Shown here: one piece after another, positions 18,381 through 27,389 of the stretch
Layout of the letters: the number at the start of each line of letters is the position of its first letter
Position numbering within the stretch: the first letter of the stretch is position 1
From: Patescibacteria group bacterium
Lineage (GTDB): Bacteria; Patescibacteriota; WWE3; UBA101185; UBA10185
Assembly (NCBI GenBank): GCA_016926555.1
Contig: JAFGOI010000002.1
Coordinates: 1-58,268 of the forward strand
DNA length: 58,268 bases
Direction: 5' to 3'
Made by a program: the position numbers and the translations under genes
Notes under the pieces: model-generated
The model's database searches: none
What the model saw: the letters and a program-made list of their open reading frames with translations, nothing else
Told to the model about the DNA's origin: nothing

Positions 18381-19504
18381 TATTTGTCCTCCTTCTTTTT
18401 ATCAATCTTGGATTTTTTGTCTGACTTTTCTTTTTTAGCCAATTTACCGATTTCCTTCATAAGCATATTAATTTGGGATGCAACATTTCTTTCCTCCTGA
18501 TCCAAATAATCGAACGCGGCATTCTCCCTAAGGTCTTTATTTCCCTCGGCAGCTTTCCCCCTTTCGAGGATAACTTCTTCTCTCTTTTTCTTCAGCTCTG
18601 AAAGTTGGTCACGAAGTTGATTGATTTTCGACCTTTTCTTTAAGTCTTCATCCCCAGCTTTACTCTTCCCTTCCCTTTCACCCTCATCAAGTTTCTCACC
18701 AGGTTCCACATACTCGTCATCTACCTTTACCACTCCTTCCTCTATATTGGGTTTCGCCTCTTCTTTTTGGATACTTTCCTCTTCGCTTTCTTCCTCCTTT
18801 TTACTCAATTCATACTCCTTGTACCCAGTTTTAATCGCGGCAGAGATTGATTTCAAAACTAATAAAATAGCTTTAATAGCATCGTCATTCCCAGGAATAG
18901 GATAATTCACTTCGGTAGGGTCAGAATTCGTATCTATTAGAGAAACAATCGGAACATTACATCTTTTTGCTTCTTTCACCGCTGTTTTTTCTCTTCGAGG
19001 GTCAATTATAAAAATAGCTTTAGGAAGTCTTCTTAGGTTAGTTATTCCGCCATATGTCACTGTTAATTTTTCAATCTCACGATCAATAAGAAGTCTTTCC
19101 ATCTTCGTATACTTCTCAAACTCTCCCGCATCCCTCTTTGAAAGATAATCCAGCAATTTATCTATGTTTTTTCGGATAGTACGAATATTGGTTAGCGTGC
19201 CCCCAATCCATCTTTCAGTAACATACATAGCACCGCAATTCTTTGCTTCAAGTTCAATAGTTTCGGCAGCCTGTCTTTTTGTTCCTACAAATATTACATC
19301 TCCACCTTTACTTGCCACCTCGTACAGAAATTCACATGCTTCCTTGAGTAAACTTTCAGTCCGCTCCAAATCAATGATATGAACTCCTTTTTTAACAGTG
19401 TAAATATACTGCTCCATCCTCGGATTCCATCTTCGTGTTCTGTGTCCAAAGTGAACACCTGCGCTTATCATTTCTTTAATTGTCGGTATATTAAATTTAG
19501 CCAT
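18380..19504 (-). CDS. rpsB: Ribosomal protein S2 fused to a GreA N-terminal-like coiled coil
   Basis: 374 residues. Residues 1-232 are ordinary S2 (IKEMISAGVHFGHRT, FVGTKRQAAETIE, ERWIGGTLTN, FIIDPRREKTAVKEA, IDTNSDP). A charged linker (233-290) follows, then about 291-356 resemble the GreA/GreB N-terminal coiled-coil domain: LRDQLSELKKKREEVI, the turn motif DLRENAAF (324-331) and QINMLMKEIGKL. GreA reads DLKENAEY at the tip, where Asp and Glu act at the RNA polymerase active site; both acids are kept here (Asp324, Glu327). The tail is Lys-rich. The GreA FKBP-like C-terminal domain is absent. S2 sits near the mRNA exit/expressome side of the 30S, so a link to RNA polymerase is conceivable but unproven. 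A TAAAAA box lies 6 bases before the ATG. Confidence 0.9.
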   Translation of the reverse strand: MAKFNIPTIKEMISAGVHFGHRTRRWNPRMEQYIYTVKKGVHIIDLERTESLLKEACEFLYEVASKGGDVIFVGTKRQAAETIELEAKNCGAMYVTERWIGGTLTNIRTIRKNIDKLLDYLSKRDAGEFEKYTKMERLLIDREIEKLTVTYGGITNLRRLPKAIFIIDPRREKTAVKEAKRCNVPIVSLIDTNSDPTEVNYPIPGNDDAIKAILLVLKSISAAIKTGYKEYELSKKEEESEEESIQKEEAKPNIEEGVVKVDDEYVEPGEKLDEGEREGKSKAGDEDLKKRSKINQLRDQLSELKKKREEVILERGKAAEGNKDLRENAAFDYLDQEERNVASQINMLMKEIGKLAKKEKSDKKSKIDKKKEDK

Positions 19505-19571
19505 TTTAGGTTTTTAGTGAGAGAAAAGTAAATAACTGCGAAGGATTATTTATATTCTCCCTTTATTTTTT

Positions 19572-19612
19572 GAAATTAGGATCCCGCGATTTATATATCA
19601 CAGCCTAATTCC
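19572..19612 (-). promoter_or_regulatory. Leader hairpin upstream of rpsB
   Basis: GAAATTAGG (19572-19580) and CCTAATTCC (19604-19612) pair over 9 positions with one G-U on the minus-strand RNA. It would lie in an rpsB leader if transcription begins upstream of the box at 19511-19516. S2 leaders are often autoregulatory, so this is a candidate control element only. Confidence 0.35.
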
Positions 19613-19694
19613 TCACCTGAAAATATCTTCACAGACAAGAGAGCTTCAGGACTGGTACAAGTTATCACACAATAAATGTTTTGACAAGGTTTGC

Positions 19695-21839
19695 TTATTC
19701 AGAATCCTGTGTCTTGCCGCGGGGATCCGTCCAACTGCTCCAGTCACACTCAGGATAGTTACTACATCCGTAAAACACTTTTCGCTTGGCTTTTTTTATT
19801 ACAACGTCACCATCTTTGCCGTTTTCCTGGCACTTGGGACACTTTACTCCAATCTTTTCGAGATAGGGTTTGGTTGTTTTACATTTTGGATAATTGCTGC
19901 AAGCCAAAAACTTTCCAAATCTGCCCTTTTTCAGAACAAACTTTCCATCTTCACAATTGGGGCACTTGCCAAATTCCGTAACCTCATTACCTTCATCGTC
20001 ATATACTTTGTCTTCCTCCATGGGCCTCGCATATTCACAGTCTGGATAACCGCTGCAGCTAATGAATTTCCCATATTTACCAAGTTTAATAACTAATTCT
20101 TTTCCACAATCGGGACACTTTTCATCTAATACTTCCAAAGTTGTGACGTCAGTTTTACTTAGCTCCTTCTCTTTGCTTTTTAACTCCTTCTCAAATGGTT
20201 TATAAAATTCCGAAACAACCGGCACCCACTTTTTGTCTCCTCCAGCAATTTCATCAAGCTGTGACTCCATCTCAGCAGTGAATTCATACCCAATAATATC
20301 TGGAAAGTGCTCTACTAAGAGATCAACAACAACATACGCAACATCTGTGGGAATAAAATATCTGCCATCTCTTTCCACATATCTTCGTGCAGTTATAGTG
20401 GAAATTGTCGGCGCATAAGTTGATGGCCTACCTACTCCTATTTCCTCCATTTTCTTAATTAAAGAGGCATCATTATACCTAGGAGGCGGCTGTGTAAAAT
20501 GTTGGCACGGAATTACTTCATTTAGCTTGACTTTCTCCCCCTCATTGTACTCCGGCAACTCACTTATTTCACCGTTAATATCAAAATTAAGAAGTTTACT
20601 AACGACCATCCACCCTAAAAATTTAATAATAGATCCGGTAGAACGAAGGAGGAACTTCTTTTCGGACAAAACTTCCAAAGTTGTCTGATCATAAACTGCA
20701 GGCACCATTTGACATTCCACGGCCCTTTTCCAAATCATTGTATATACCTTCAATTCATCACCCTTCAATCTATCTTTATCTAACGGGGTTTTTCTGACAT
20801 CCGTGGGTCTTATTGCCTCATGAGCTTCTTGAGCGCCTTTTGAGTTACTCTTATAGAACAAAGCTTTTTCAGGCAGGTAATCCGCGCCAAATTCCTTTTT
20901 AATGTAATTACACGCACTGTCAACAAACTGTGGAGAAAGATTGAAAGAATCAGTTCTATGGTAAGTTATATAGCCCTTCTCAAATAACTTTTGTGCAGCA
21001 CTCATGGTACTACGCGCAGATAATCCATACACATTCGCCATCACCTGCTGCAATGTTGAAGTTTTAAAAGGCGGATTAGTACTTCTCTTTTTCTCAGTTT
21101 TCTTAATCGTTTCTACCTCAAAAACATCTTTTTTAAGTTCCTCGACTATAATATTCGCTTGCTTTTCATTTCCTATCTTTTCATTCTCACCAGCTATCTT
21201 TACTAACTCAGCCTCGAATGGCCTTTTATTTTCTACATCTTTAAACGACGCTTTTATACTCCAATATTCTTCCGGTTTGAATGCTTTTCTCTCGCGTTCT
21301 CTTTCGACTATCAATCTAACCGCTACACTTTGAACCCGGCCGGCGGACAGACCATACCTAACTTTTTTCCAGAGGAGAGGTGACAGCTTATAACCCACAA
21401 GCCGATCTAATATCCTTCTAGCCTGTTGAGCATCGACGAGCGCCATATTCAGCTCACCTAAGTTATCAAACGATTCCTGAATAGCTCCTTTGGTGATTTC
21501 ATGGAATACAGCTCTTTTAAACTCCTTTTGTTTGGATTTTGTTTTGGGCTGAAGTAGTTCGTAAAGATGCCACGCGATAGCTTCCCCTTCTCTGTCAAGA
21601 TCCGTAGCTAATATTATTTTTTGTGATCCTTCTGCTGATTTTTTTAATTCACGAAGCACTTTCTTGGATTTTTCAGGAACAACATACTCAGGAGTGAAAT
21701 CATGTTCCACATCAACACCTAACCCGCTTTTTGGCAGGTCTCTTATATGCCCTCTTGACGCTTTGACTTCATATTCCTTTCCTAAAAACCCTCCAAGGGT
21801 CTTTGCTTTTGTTGGTGATTCTACAATGACCAGGTCCAT
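19695..21839 (-). CDS. topA: DNA topoisomerase I
   Basis: 714 residues from the preferred ATG. Toprim motif is VIVESPTKAKTLGGFL at the N-terminus with DLDREGEAIAWHL; the catalytic Tyr is in GYITYHRTDS; GRPSTYAPTISTI is present. Three C-terminal four-Cys zinc ribbons follow (CPDCGKELVIKLGKYG, CPNCEDGKFVLKKGRFG, CPKCQENGKDGD). It relaxes negative supercoils. An in-frame ATG 21 bases upstream is rejected because the extended -10 (TGCTATACT, 21849-21857) overlaps that extension; from it the mRNA leader would be only a few bases. Confidence 0.95.
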   Translation of the reverse strand: MDLVIVESPTKAKTLGGFLGKEYEVKASRGHIRDLPKSGLGVDVEHDFTPEYVVPEKSKKVLRELKKSAEGSQKIILATDLDREGEAIAWHLYELLQPKTKSKQKEFKRAVFHEITKGAIQESFDNLGELNMALVDAQQARRILDRLVGYKLSPLLWKKVRYGLSAGRVQSVAVRLIVERERERKAFKPEEYWSIKASFKDVENKRPFEAELVKIAGENEKIGNEKQANIIVEELKKDVFEVETIKKTEKKRSTNPPFKTSTLQQVMANVYGLSARSTMSAAQKLFEKGYITYHRTDSFNLSPQFVDSACNYIKKEFGADYLPEKALFYKSNSKGAQEAHEAIRPTDVRKTPLDKDRLKGDELKVYTMIWKRAVECQMVPAVYDQTTLEVLSEKKFLLRSTGSIIKFLGWMVVSKLLNFDINGEISELPEYNEGEKVKLNEVIPCQHFTQPPPRYNDASLIKKMEEIGVGRPSTYAPTISTITARRYVERDGRYFIPTDVAYVVVDLLVEHFPDIIGYEFTAEMESQLDEIAGGDKKWVPVVSEFYKPFEKELKSKEKELSKTDVTTLEVLDEKCPDCGKELVIKLGKYGKFISCSGYPDCEYARPMEEDKVYDDEGNEVTEFGKCPNCEDGKFVLKKGRFGKFLACSNYPKCKTTKPYLEKIGVKCPKCQENGKDGDVVIKKAKRKVFYGCSNYPECDWSSWTDPRGKTQDSE

Positions 21840-21877
21840 ACTTGGAAAAGTATAGCACATAAAATCCTTAGGGCGAC

Positions 21878-22531
21878 TTATAGATAGTTCAATATGTCTT
21901 TATAGTCTCCTAGAACATAAGCTCCTTCCTGAATCATCTTATGCGTACCTGTCGATTTCTCACTAAAAATACTACCCGGAACTGCAAATATAGGTTTTCC
22001 ATATTCTAATGCTGCTTCAACAATACTATCCGTGTTACTGTTCTCACCTGCTTCAACCACTATTAACACAGAACAAAACGCGGCTAACACATTATTTCTT
22101 ATTATATAGGTGTCTATTGATGGCGGAATACGTTGACTAAAGGGCGAAACAACAACATGATTTGGGGAATCTATCATTTTCTTAACTAAATTTACACCCG
22201 GAACCGCCTCATTTTGGTGTAATAAATCAAAACTAAAACTCAGAAACCCAATCGATCTGCCATTAACGGCGCATACACTTCTGTGCACACATGTATCTAT
22301 TCCATAACCAAGCCCAGAAACAATTGTTATTCCCGCTTTGGAAAGATAGCTTACTAAGGACCGAACAACTTTTCGCCCATATCTTGTACACTCTCTAGTT
22401 CCGACTAATCCGACTGTTTTTATATCTTCGTCCCTAAAATTACCAAGATATTTAATAGACACATTTAGATCCAACTCTTTAAGACATATGGGGTAAAATT
22501 TGCTTTGTTTATCTATTTCTTTAATTTGCAT
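21878..22531 (-). CDS. dprA: DprA/Smf-like DNA processing protein
   Basis: 217 residues covering the DprA Rossmann-like core: VGLVGTRECTRYGRKV, IVSGLGYGIDTCVH, and IVVEAGENSNTDSIVEAALEYGKPIFAVPGS. The N-terminal SAM-like and C-terminal winged-helix domains of larger DprA proteins are absent. DprA binds single-stranded DNA and loads RecA during natural transformation, a trait proposed for many CPR bacteria. It lies 38 bases upstream of topA on the same strand, the usual dprA-topA pairing. Confidence 0.9.
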   Translation of the reverse strand: MQIKEIDKQSKFYPICLKELDLNVSIKYLGNFRDEDIKTVGLVGTRECTRYGRKVVRSLVSYLSKAGITIVSGLGYGIDTCVHRSVCAVNGRSIGFLSFSFDLLHQNEAVPGVNLVKKMIDSPNHVVVSPFSQRIPPSIDTYIIRNNVLAAFCSVLIVVEAGENSNTDSIVEAALEYGKPIFAVPGSIFSEKSTGTHKMIQEGAYVLGDYKDILNYL

Positions 22532-22617
22532 ATGAAATATTCCAGCTTAATTACTACCAGATTTTTAGAAAAAGGCAGTGCTATAGTCTCTATCTAAATT
22601 AGAAAACACCCAAAGCA

Positions 22618-22626
22618 TGATAAAAT
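22618..22626 (+). promoter_or_regulatory. Extended -10 of leaderless def
   Basis: TGATAAAAT followed by 6 bases and the ATG of def. No Shine-Dalgarno is present. Confidence 0.65.
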
Positions 22627-22632
22627 ATCTAT

Positions 22633-23172
22633 ATGGCAGTAAAACCAATAGTTACAATTCCAGACGAACGATTATATAAAAAGACTATAAAGGTAAAGGA
22701 ATTCGATAAAGAAATAAAAGAATTAGTTCAGAACCTTAAAGACACCGTATTATCAGCAAAAGAACCTGAAGGAGCGGGTCTGGCCGCACCACAAATAGGC
22801 AGTGATAAAAGGGTCTGCATAGTCAGAAACTTCTTTCTGGATCCTGACAATAACAATTTAGAGGCCAGCGAAGATTTTATACTTATAAACCCTAAGATAA
22901 TTAGCAAATCAAAGGAAACCGAACTTGATTTTGAGGGCTGTTTAAGTGTTCCTGATATATATGGGAAGGTACAAAGATACAGGAAAATCAAGGTCAAAGC
23001 CCTAAATGAAACTGGCGAACTAATAAGATTGTCCGCAAGTGGGTTCTTCAGCAGGACAATTCAACATGAGATAGATCATCTAAACGGAGAGATTTTCACA
23101 GATAAAGTTGTTGGGAATATCTATACACTAAAAGAACTTGAGGAGTTAGAAAAAGAAAAAAAGATTCTATGA
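22633..23172 (+). CDS. def: Peptide deformylase
   Basis: A 179-residue deformylase that removes the formyl group from new N-terminal Met. All three motifs are intact: GAGLAAPQ (47-54), EGCLS with metal ligand Cys103, and HEIDH with His145 and His149 as ligands and Glu146 catalytic. Normal length. It is followed by fmt after 46 bases, so the formylation-deformylation pair is kept together. Confidence 0.96.
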   Translation: MAVKPIVTIPDERLYKKTIKVKEFDKEIKELVQNLKDTVLSAKEPEGAGLAAPQIGSDKRVCIVRNFFLDPDNNNLEASEDFILINPKIISKSKETELDFEGCLSVPDIYGKVQRYRKIKVKALNETGELIRLSASGFFSRTIQHEIDHLNGEIFTDKVVGNIYTLKELEELEKEKKIL

Positions 23173-23218
23173 CAATGCCTTCCATTTATCTATTCTAACC
23201 TAATTAGATTACTAGACC

Positions 23219-24187
23219 ATGGGAAAGAAAAAACATATTAACAAAAACTTAAAGGTTTGCTTTTTTGGAACTTCCGACCGCTCTGTTCCAATTTTGGAGT
23301 CTCTCAAAAACAACCTTGATCTTAAATTATATATTACGAAGAAAGACACGCTATTTGGGCGGAAGCAAATTCTAAAAACAACGGAAGTTAAGAGATGGGC
23401 AAGGACAAATAATATATCCATTTATGAACTTAATACTTTGAGTGATAAGGTCGCCCTTGACCTTATACATACGCTAAACTTACAAAAAATCGAGTATGGA
23501 ATCGTGACAGACTTCTCTTTTATCCTACCGGAAACACTCATAAATCATTTTGACAAAAAGTTAATAAACATACACTTTTCATTGCTGCCAAAGTATAGAG
23601 GGGCATCCCCCCTACAGTTTGCAATAAAGAATGGTGATAAAAAAACAGGAATTAGCTTTCAACTCGTAGATAGAAAAATGGACAAAGGCCCGATATTATA
23701 TCAATATGAGTATAATATACCAGACAATAATACATCAGGGGAGGTGTACGATAGTATGTTCAGAGTAACTTCTGAAATACTTCCCCAGGTATTGAACGAC
23801 TACTCCTTCGGGAATTTACAACTCAAAGAACAAAACGAAGCGGAAGCAACCTACACTTATTCAAGCAGCCATCCAAAAAATACACTTATTTACAAAGAAG
23901 ACGGAAAAATAGACTGGAATATGTCTCCCAAACAGATCCACAATTTTGCTCGTGCCTACAATCCTTGGCCCATTTCTTGGACAACTCTAGACGAATTTGA
24001 AAAAGGATATTTAGAACCACAGGGTTTTTGTTTAAAGAATCATATCAAAAAGCAATTAGCCCTTAAAATATACAGAACAGAGCTAAACGAAAAAGATAAA
24101 CTAAATATATTAGAATTACAGATCGAGGGGAAAAAGAAAACAAAATGGCCGGATTTTGTGAATGGATATATTGAGATTAGAGGCTAA
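23219..24187 (+). CDS. fmt: Methionyl-tRNA formyltransferase
   Basis: A 322-residue formyltransferase acting on initiator Met-tRNA. The catalytic core shows INIHFSLLPKYRGASPLQFAI (Asn and His of the active site) and DRKMDKGPILYQ, and the C-terminal tRNA-binding domain begins near KEDGKIDWNMSPKQIHNFARAYNPWP. A basic N-terminal stretch precedes the Rossmann core (LKVCFFGTSDRSVPIL). It probably forms a unit with def. No clear ribosome-binding site is seen before the ATG. Confidence 0.93.
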   Translation: MGKKKHINKNLKVCFFGTSDRSVPILESLKNNLDLKLYITKKDTLFGRKQILKTTEVKRWARTNNISIYELNTLSDKVALDLIHTLNLQKIEYGIVTDFSFILPETLINHFDKKLINIHFSLLPKYRGASPLQFAIKNGDKKTGISFQLVDRKMDKGPILYQYEYNIPDNNTSGEVYDSMFRVTSEILPQVLNDYSFGNLQLKEQNEAEATYTYSSSHPKNTLIYKEDGKIDWNMSPKQIHNFARAYNPWPISWTTLDEFEKGYLEPQGFCLKNHIKKQLALKIYRTELNEKDKLNILELQIEGKKKTKWPDFVNGYIEIRG

Positions 24188-24203
24188 CTTTAGTTTATTT
24201 TAC

Positions 24204-24440
24204 TTAATTTTCTTCTTGCGCGGACCGATTTTCGTAATCTCTTTTAGCTTTTTTAATCCTCTTTAGACAGGAAGCGCAAATGGTAATCTTGACCTTCTTC
24301 CCATCAATCTCGAGACGCTTTGTTCTAAGGTTAGGAGCCTTTCTAGTAATAGTCCTTCTTATAACACGGTTACCAATACCTCTAGGCACAAGGTTTCCTT
24401 TTTGATAAGTTTTTCCGCACATTTCGCACATTTTAGTCAT
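24204..24440 (-). CDS. rpmB: Ribosomal protein L28
   Basis: 78 residues. It starts with CEMCGK and has a second pair CASCLKR, a likely zinc ribbon, with the L28 core GNRVIRRTITRKAPNLRTKRL between. It is convergent with fmt across 16 bases and stands alone. A TTTAAT box lies 9 bases upstream of the ATG. Confidence 0.93.
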   Translation of the reverse strand: MTKMCEMCGKTYQKGNLVPRGIGNRVIRRTITRKAPNLRTKRLEIDGKKVKITICASCLKRIKKAKRDYENRSAQEEN

Positions 24441-24455
24441 AACGTTGGAATTAAA

Positions 24456-24859
24456 TCATGTATTAATAGGTGTGTCAATTGACGCACGGGCCGAGTACAC
24501 TTGTGGGATATTAAGCTGTCTTACAGCCTTAGCAAAGTGACCCTCAAACTCTGCTCCGTTATCTGTATGTACAATTTGAATATTGTTATCAGTGATCATA
24601 GAGTAATCTTTGGATGAAATCCTTAGCGTATTTGGGGGCAATAGAATTGTATACGTTTATGTTTCGGAAGGTTTGGGTCTAGTTTGTGTTTTCTTATTAC
24701 TCGTTCTGTTCTCCATGTGGAGATATCCTGGTCATAAAACCTTTTGTATAGTTTCTTAAGCTTTTTCTTACCATACAGCATGTTATTTTTACGTAGGTTA
24801 TATATTCTATCTTCCTGTAATGAACAGGTATCTAAATATTTTTCGATGAAACTCTGCTA
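24456..24859 (-). pseudogene. Remnant of an integrase-core (IS481/IS3-like) transposase
   Basis: Two pieces in different frames on the minus strand. The upstream piece (about 24641-24859) reads EDRIYNLRKNN, LYGKKKLKKLYKRFY and STWRTERVIRKHKL, the helix-turn-helix region of such transposases. The downstream piece (24456-24641) reads IVHTDNGAEFEGHFAKAV and RQLNIPQVYSA, the second Asp block of the DDE core. The first Asp block and the catalytic Glu region are missing, so there is an internal deletion plus frameshift and a lost end. No terminal inverted repeats were found. It is a dead insertion sequence marking the edge of the accessory region that follows. Confidence 0.8.
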
Positions 24860-24863
24860 AAAT
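24855..24863 (+). promoter_or_regulatory. Extended -10 of the leaderless P-type ATPase gene
   Basis: TGCTAAAAT followed by 6 bases and ATG at 24870. It lies at the very end of the transposase remnant. Confidence 0.65.
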
Positions 24864-24869
24864 TTTGGT

Positions 24870-27389
24870 ATGAGTTATGAAGATTATATTGACCTCTCAC
24901 CTCAAGCAATCCTAGATAAATTCAACCAAAATAGAGAAAAAGGTTACAATCAAAACAAAATAACCTCATTACAAGAGCAATACGGAAAAAACTTACTTAT
25001 TAATAATCAAATTACTTGGTGGCATATTTTATTAAGACAGTTCAAGTCTGCCTTTATTTATATACTGATAGCCGCTTCAATTGTCACTTTTGCTCTTGGA
25101 GAGCATATAGATAGTATATTTATACTGTTTTTTATAGTCATAAATGTACTTTTAGGATTCTATCAAGAATATAAGTCTGAACAAACTACAAAGTTTCTTA
25201 AAAAGTATACAAACAAACGTGCTACAGTAATAAGAGATGGGGAGGAAAAAACTGTAGATGCTACTGAACTTGTACCAGGAGATGTTGTAATAGTAGAAAC
25301 AGGCGATATCATACCTGCAGATATTAGAATTATTCAAAGTACATCTCTGATGTTAGATGAATCAACTTTGACTGGCGAGTCAGTTCAAGTTAGAAAAGAT
25401 GAAAAAGAACTGACACAAAAAGTTTCTGAAACATTCCCAGCAACTAATACCGTTTTTTCTGGTACAACAGTAACAGAAGGTCGTGGCATAGGTATTGTTG
25501 TTGGTACCGGGGCTAATACACAGTTTGGAAAAATATCAAAACTAACAACTCAAGTAGAAGAATCAAGCTCTTTTGAAAAGCAGATTGATAAGTTCGGCAA
25601 ATTTATTTTGTTTCTAACTTTAATAACACTAGCTTTAGTTATTATTGTACATATTGTTTTTAAAGACACCCTATCAATTGTAGAGTTAACAATATATTCT
25701 ATCGCTTTAGCAGTAGGGGTTATTCCGGAGGCTATGCCCCTTGTTACGACATTCTCATTATCGTTAGGAGCACAAAATCTCGCAAAAAAGAAAGTTATTG
25801 TCAAAAGGCTCTCTGCAATAGAAGATCTTGGTGGTATACAAGTTTTATGTACAGATAAAACGGGAACCATTACAGAAAATAAACTATCTGTAGCTAATAT
25901 ATATTCAAATGACAATGATCATACTTTGATAAAAGGCTTGATAGCGGCTTCTTCTTTAGACAAAAAAGGAACTCCGAATAACTCATTCGATTTAGCAATA
26001 ATGAATAAACTTGGAAATAAAGCGGAATCAATAATTAATAATGCAAAAAGAATAAACGAGATTCCCTTTAATCCAAACAGAAGAAGAAATAGTGTTATGG
26101 TTGAGTATGAAAATAATACACAACTAATTGTACGTGGCGCAGTGGAATCTGTGATGCCTCATGTGAAAAAACTAAATAGCGGTGAGAACGAAAAACTAAT
26201 GCAATGGATACTAAACGAAGGAAGAGAGGGAAGAAGAATTATTGCAATAGCCTATAGAGACTTCAATAAGGAAGAATACGAGATTGCAGATGAGGAATCC
26301 TCTTTGACCTTTGTTGGGCTAATTTCATTTGAAGATCCCATCAAAGAAAGTACAGAAATTGCAATAAAAAAGGCAAAGGAGCTGGGGATAACAACAAAGA
26401 TTATAACGGGGGACAGTCCTGAAGTGGCACTGGCTGTGGGGTCCGAGATAGGAATTACAGGAAACCAAAATGATGTAATTACAGGGGATGATTTTCATTC
26501 TCTACCAAGAAATAAGCAAAAAGAAATAATTAAAAAGGTAAATGTTTTTGCCCGCGTATCACCTGAACAAAAACACGAACTGATAAAATTACTTCAAGAA
26601 GATTATGAAGTTGGATTTTTAGGGGAAGGAATAAACGATGGCCCTGCCCTAAAAGCAGCGGGAGTCTCAATTGTTGTTGACAATGCTTCAGATGTCTCTA
26701 GAGAAGTCGCAGATATAATATTACTTAAACATGATCTTAAAGTCATAATTGACGGAATAGAACAAGGTAGAAAGACATTTGTAAATGTAGCAAACTATAT
26801 AAAAGCAACATTAGCATCAAACTTTGGTAACTTCTATGCAATGGCGTTCGTTACTCTATTTATAGATTATTTACCCATGCTACCTATGCAGATACTGCTA
26901 GTAAATCTGTTATCCGATTTCCCTATGATATCAATAGCAACAGATAATGTAGACAAAAAAAACATATTAGATCCAAAAAATTACGCTATAAAAGAACTTA
27001 TACTTTTAGCGACTATTCTTGGGCTTGTCAGCACTGCATTTGATTTTACGATGTTTGGGATTTTTAGAAATTACGGGGAGAGTTCACTTCAAACATATTG
27101 GTTCATTGGTAGTATATTGACAGAGTTAGTATTGATTTATTCAATAAGGACTAAAGGTTGGTTTTTCAAGATCAAAAATTTACCTTCAAAAACCATTTTG
27201 ATTCTTACAATTATTGCAGGATTTATTACAGTTTATATTCCATTTACAAACCTTGGTATCGAAGTATTTAAATTCATCACACCATCAATGGATAAATTGC
27301 TAATAATATTTGCGGTCGTTATTGGATATCTTGTCAGTACTGAGTTTGTTAAAAAGATTTATTATAAGTACCTTAATTTTTCAAGCTAG
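24870..27389 (+). CDS. P-type cation ATPase, MgtA-like
   Basis: An 839-residue P-type ATPase. Actuator motif LTGES (167-171), phosphorylation site CTDKTGTIT with Asp329, nucleotide domain NPNRRRNSVMVEY, and hinge GEGINDGPALKAAGVSI. The VIVKRLSAIEDLGG before the phosphorylation site and the SNFGN...PMLPMQILLVNLL segment after the hinge resemble Mg-importing P3B ATPases, though Ca-type (P2) enzymes are close in layout. The hinge usually reads GDGxNDAP; here the first Asp is Glu. M4 has PEAMP. About ten membrane helices can be drawn. It stops one base before the pyruvate-kinase-like gene starts, so the two are surely one transcript. Confidence 0.85.
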   Translation: MSYEDYIDLSPQAILDKFNQNREKGYNQNKITSLQEQYGKNLLINNQITWWHILLRQFKSAFIYILIAASIVTFALGEHIDSIFILFFIVINVLLGFYQEYKSEQTTKFLKKYTNKRATVIRDGEEKTVDATELVPGDVVIVETGDIIPADIRIIQSTSLMLDESTLTGESVQVRKDEKELTQKVSETFPATNTVFSGTTVTEGRGIGIVVGTGANTQFGKISKLTTQVEESSSFEKQIDKFGKFILFLTLITLALVIIVHIVFKDTLSIVELTIYSIALAVGVIPEAMPLVTTFSLSLGAQNLAKKKVIVKRLSAIEDLGGIQVLCTDKTGTITENKLSVANIYSNDNDHTLIKGLIAASSLDKKGTPNNSFDLAIMNKLGNKAESIINNAKRINEIPFNPNRRRNSVMVEYENNTQLIVRGAVESVMPHVKKLNSGENEKLMQWILNEGREGRRIIAIAYRDFNKEEYEIADEESSLTFVGLISFEDPIKESTEIAIKKAKELGITTKIITGDSPEVALAVGSEIGITGNQNDVITGDDFHSLPRNKQKEIIKKVNVFARVSPEQKHELIKLLQEDYEVGFLGEGINDGPALKAAGVSIVVDNASDVSREVADIILLKHDLKVIIDGIEQGRKTFVNVANYIKATLASNFGNFYAMAFVTLFIDYLPMLPMQILLVNLLSDFPMISIATDNVDKKNILDPKNYAIKELILLATILGLVSTAFDFTMFGIFRNYGESSLQTYWFIGSILTELVLIYSIRTKGWFFKIKNLPSKTILILTIIAGFITVYIPFTNLGIEVFKFITPSMDKLLIIFAVVIGYLVSTEFVKKIYYKYLNFSS

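Noticed and set aside
24456-24859. Intact insertion sequence
   Set aside because: The two coding pieces are in different frames, the first catalytic block is missing and no terminal inverted repeats were found.
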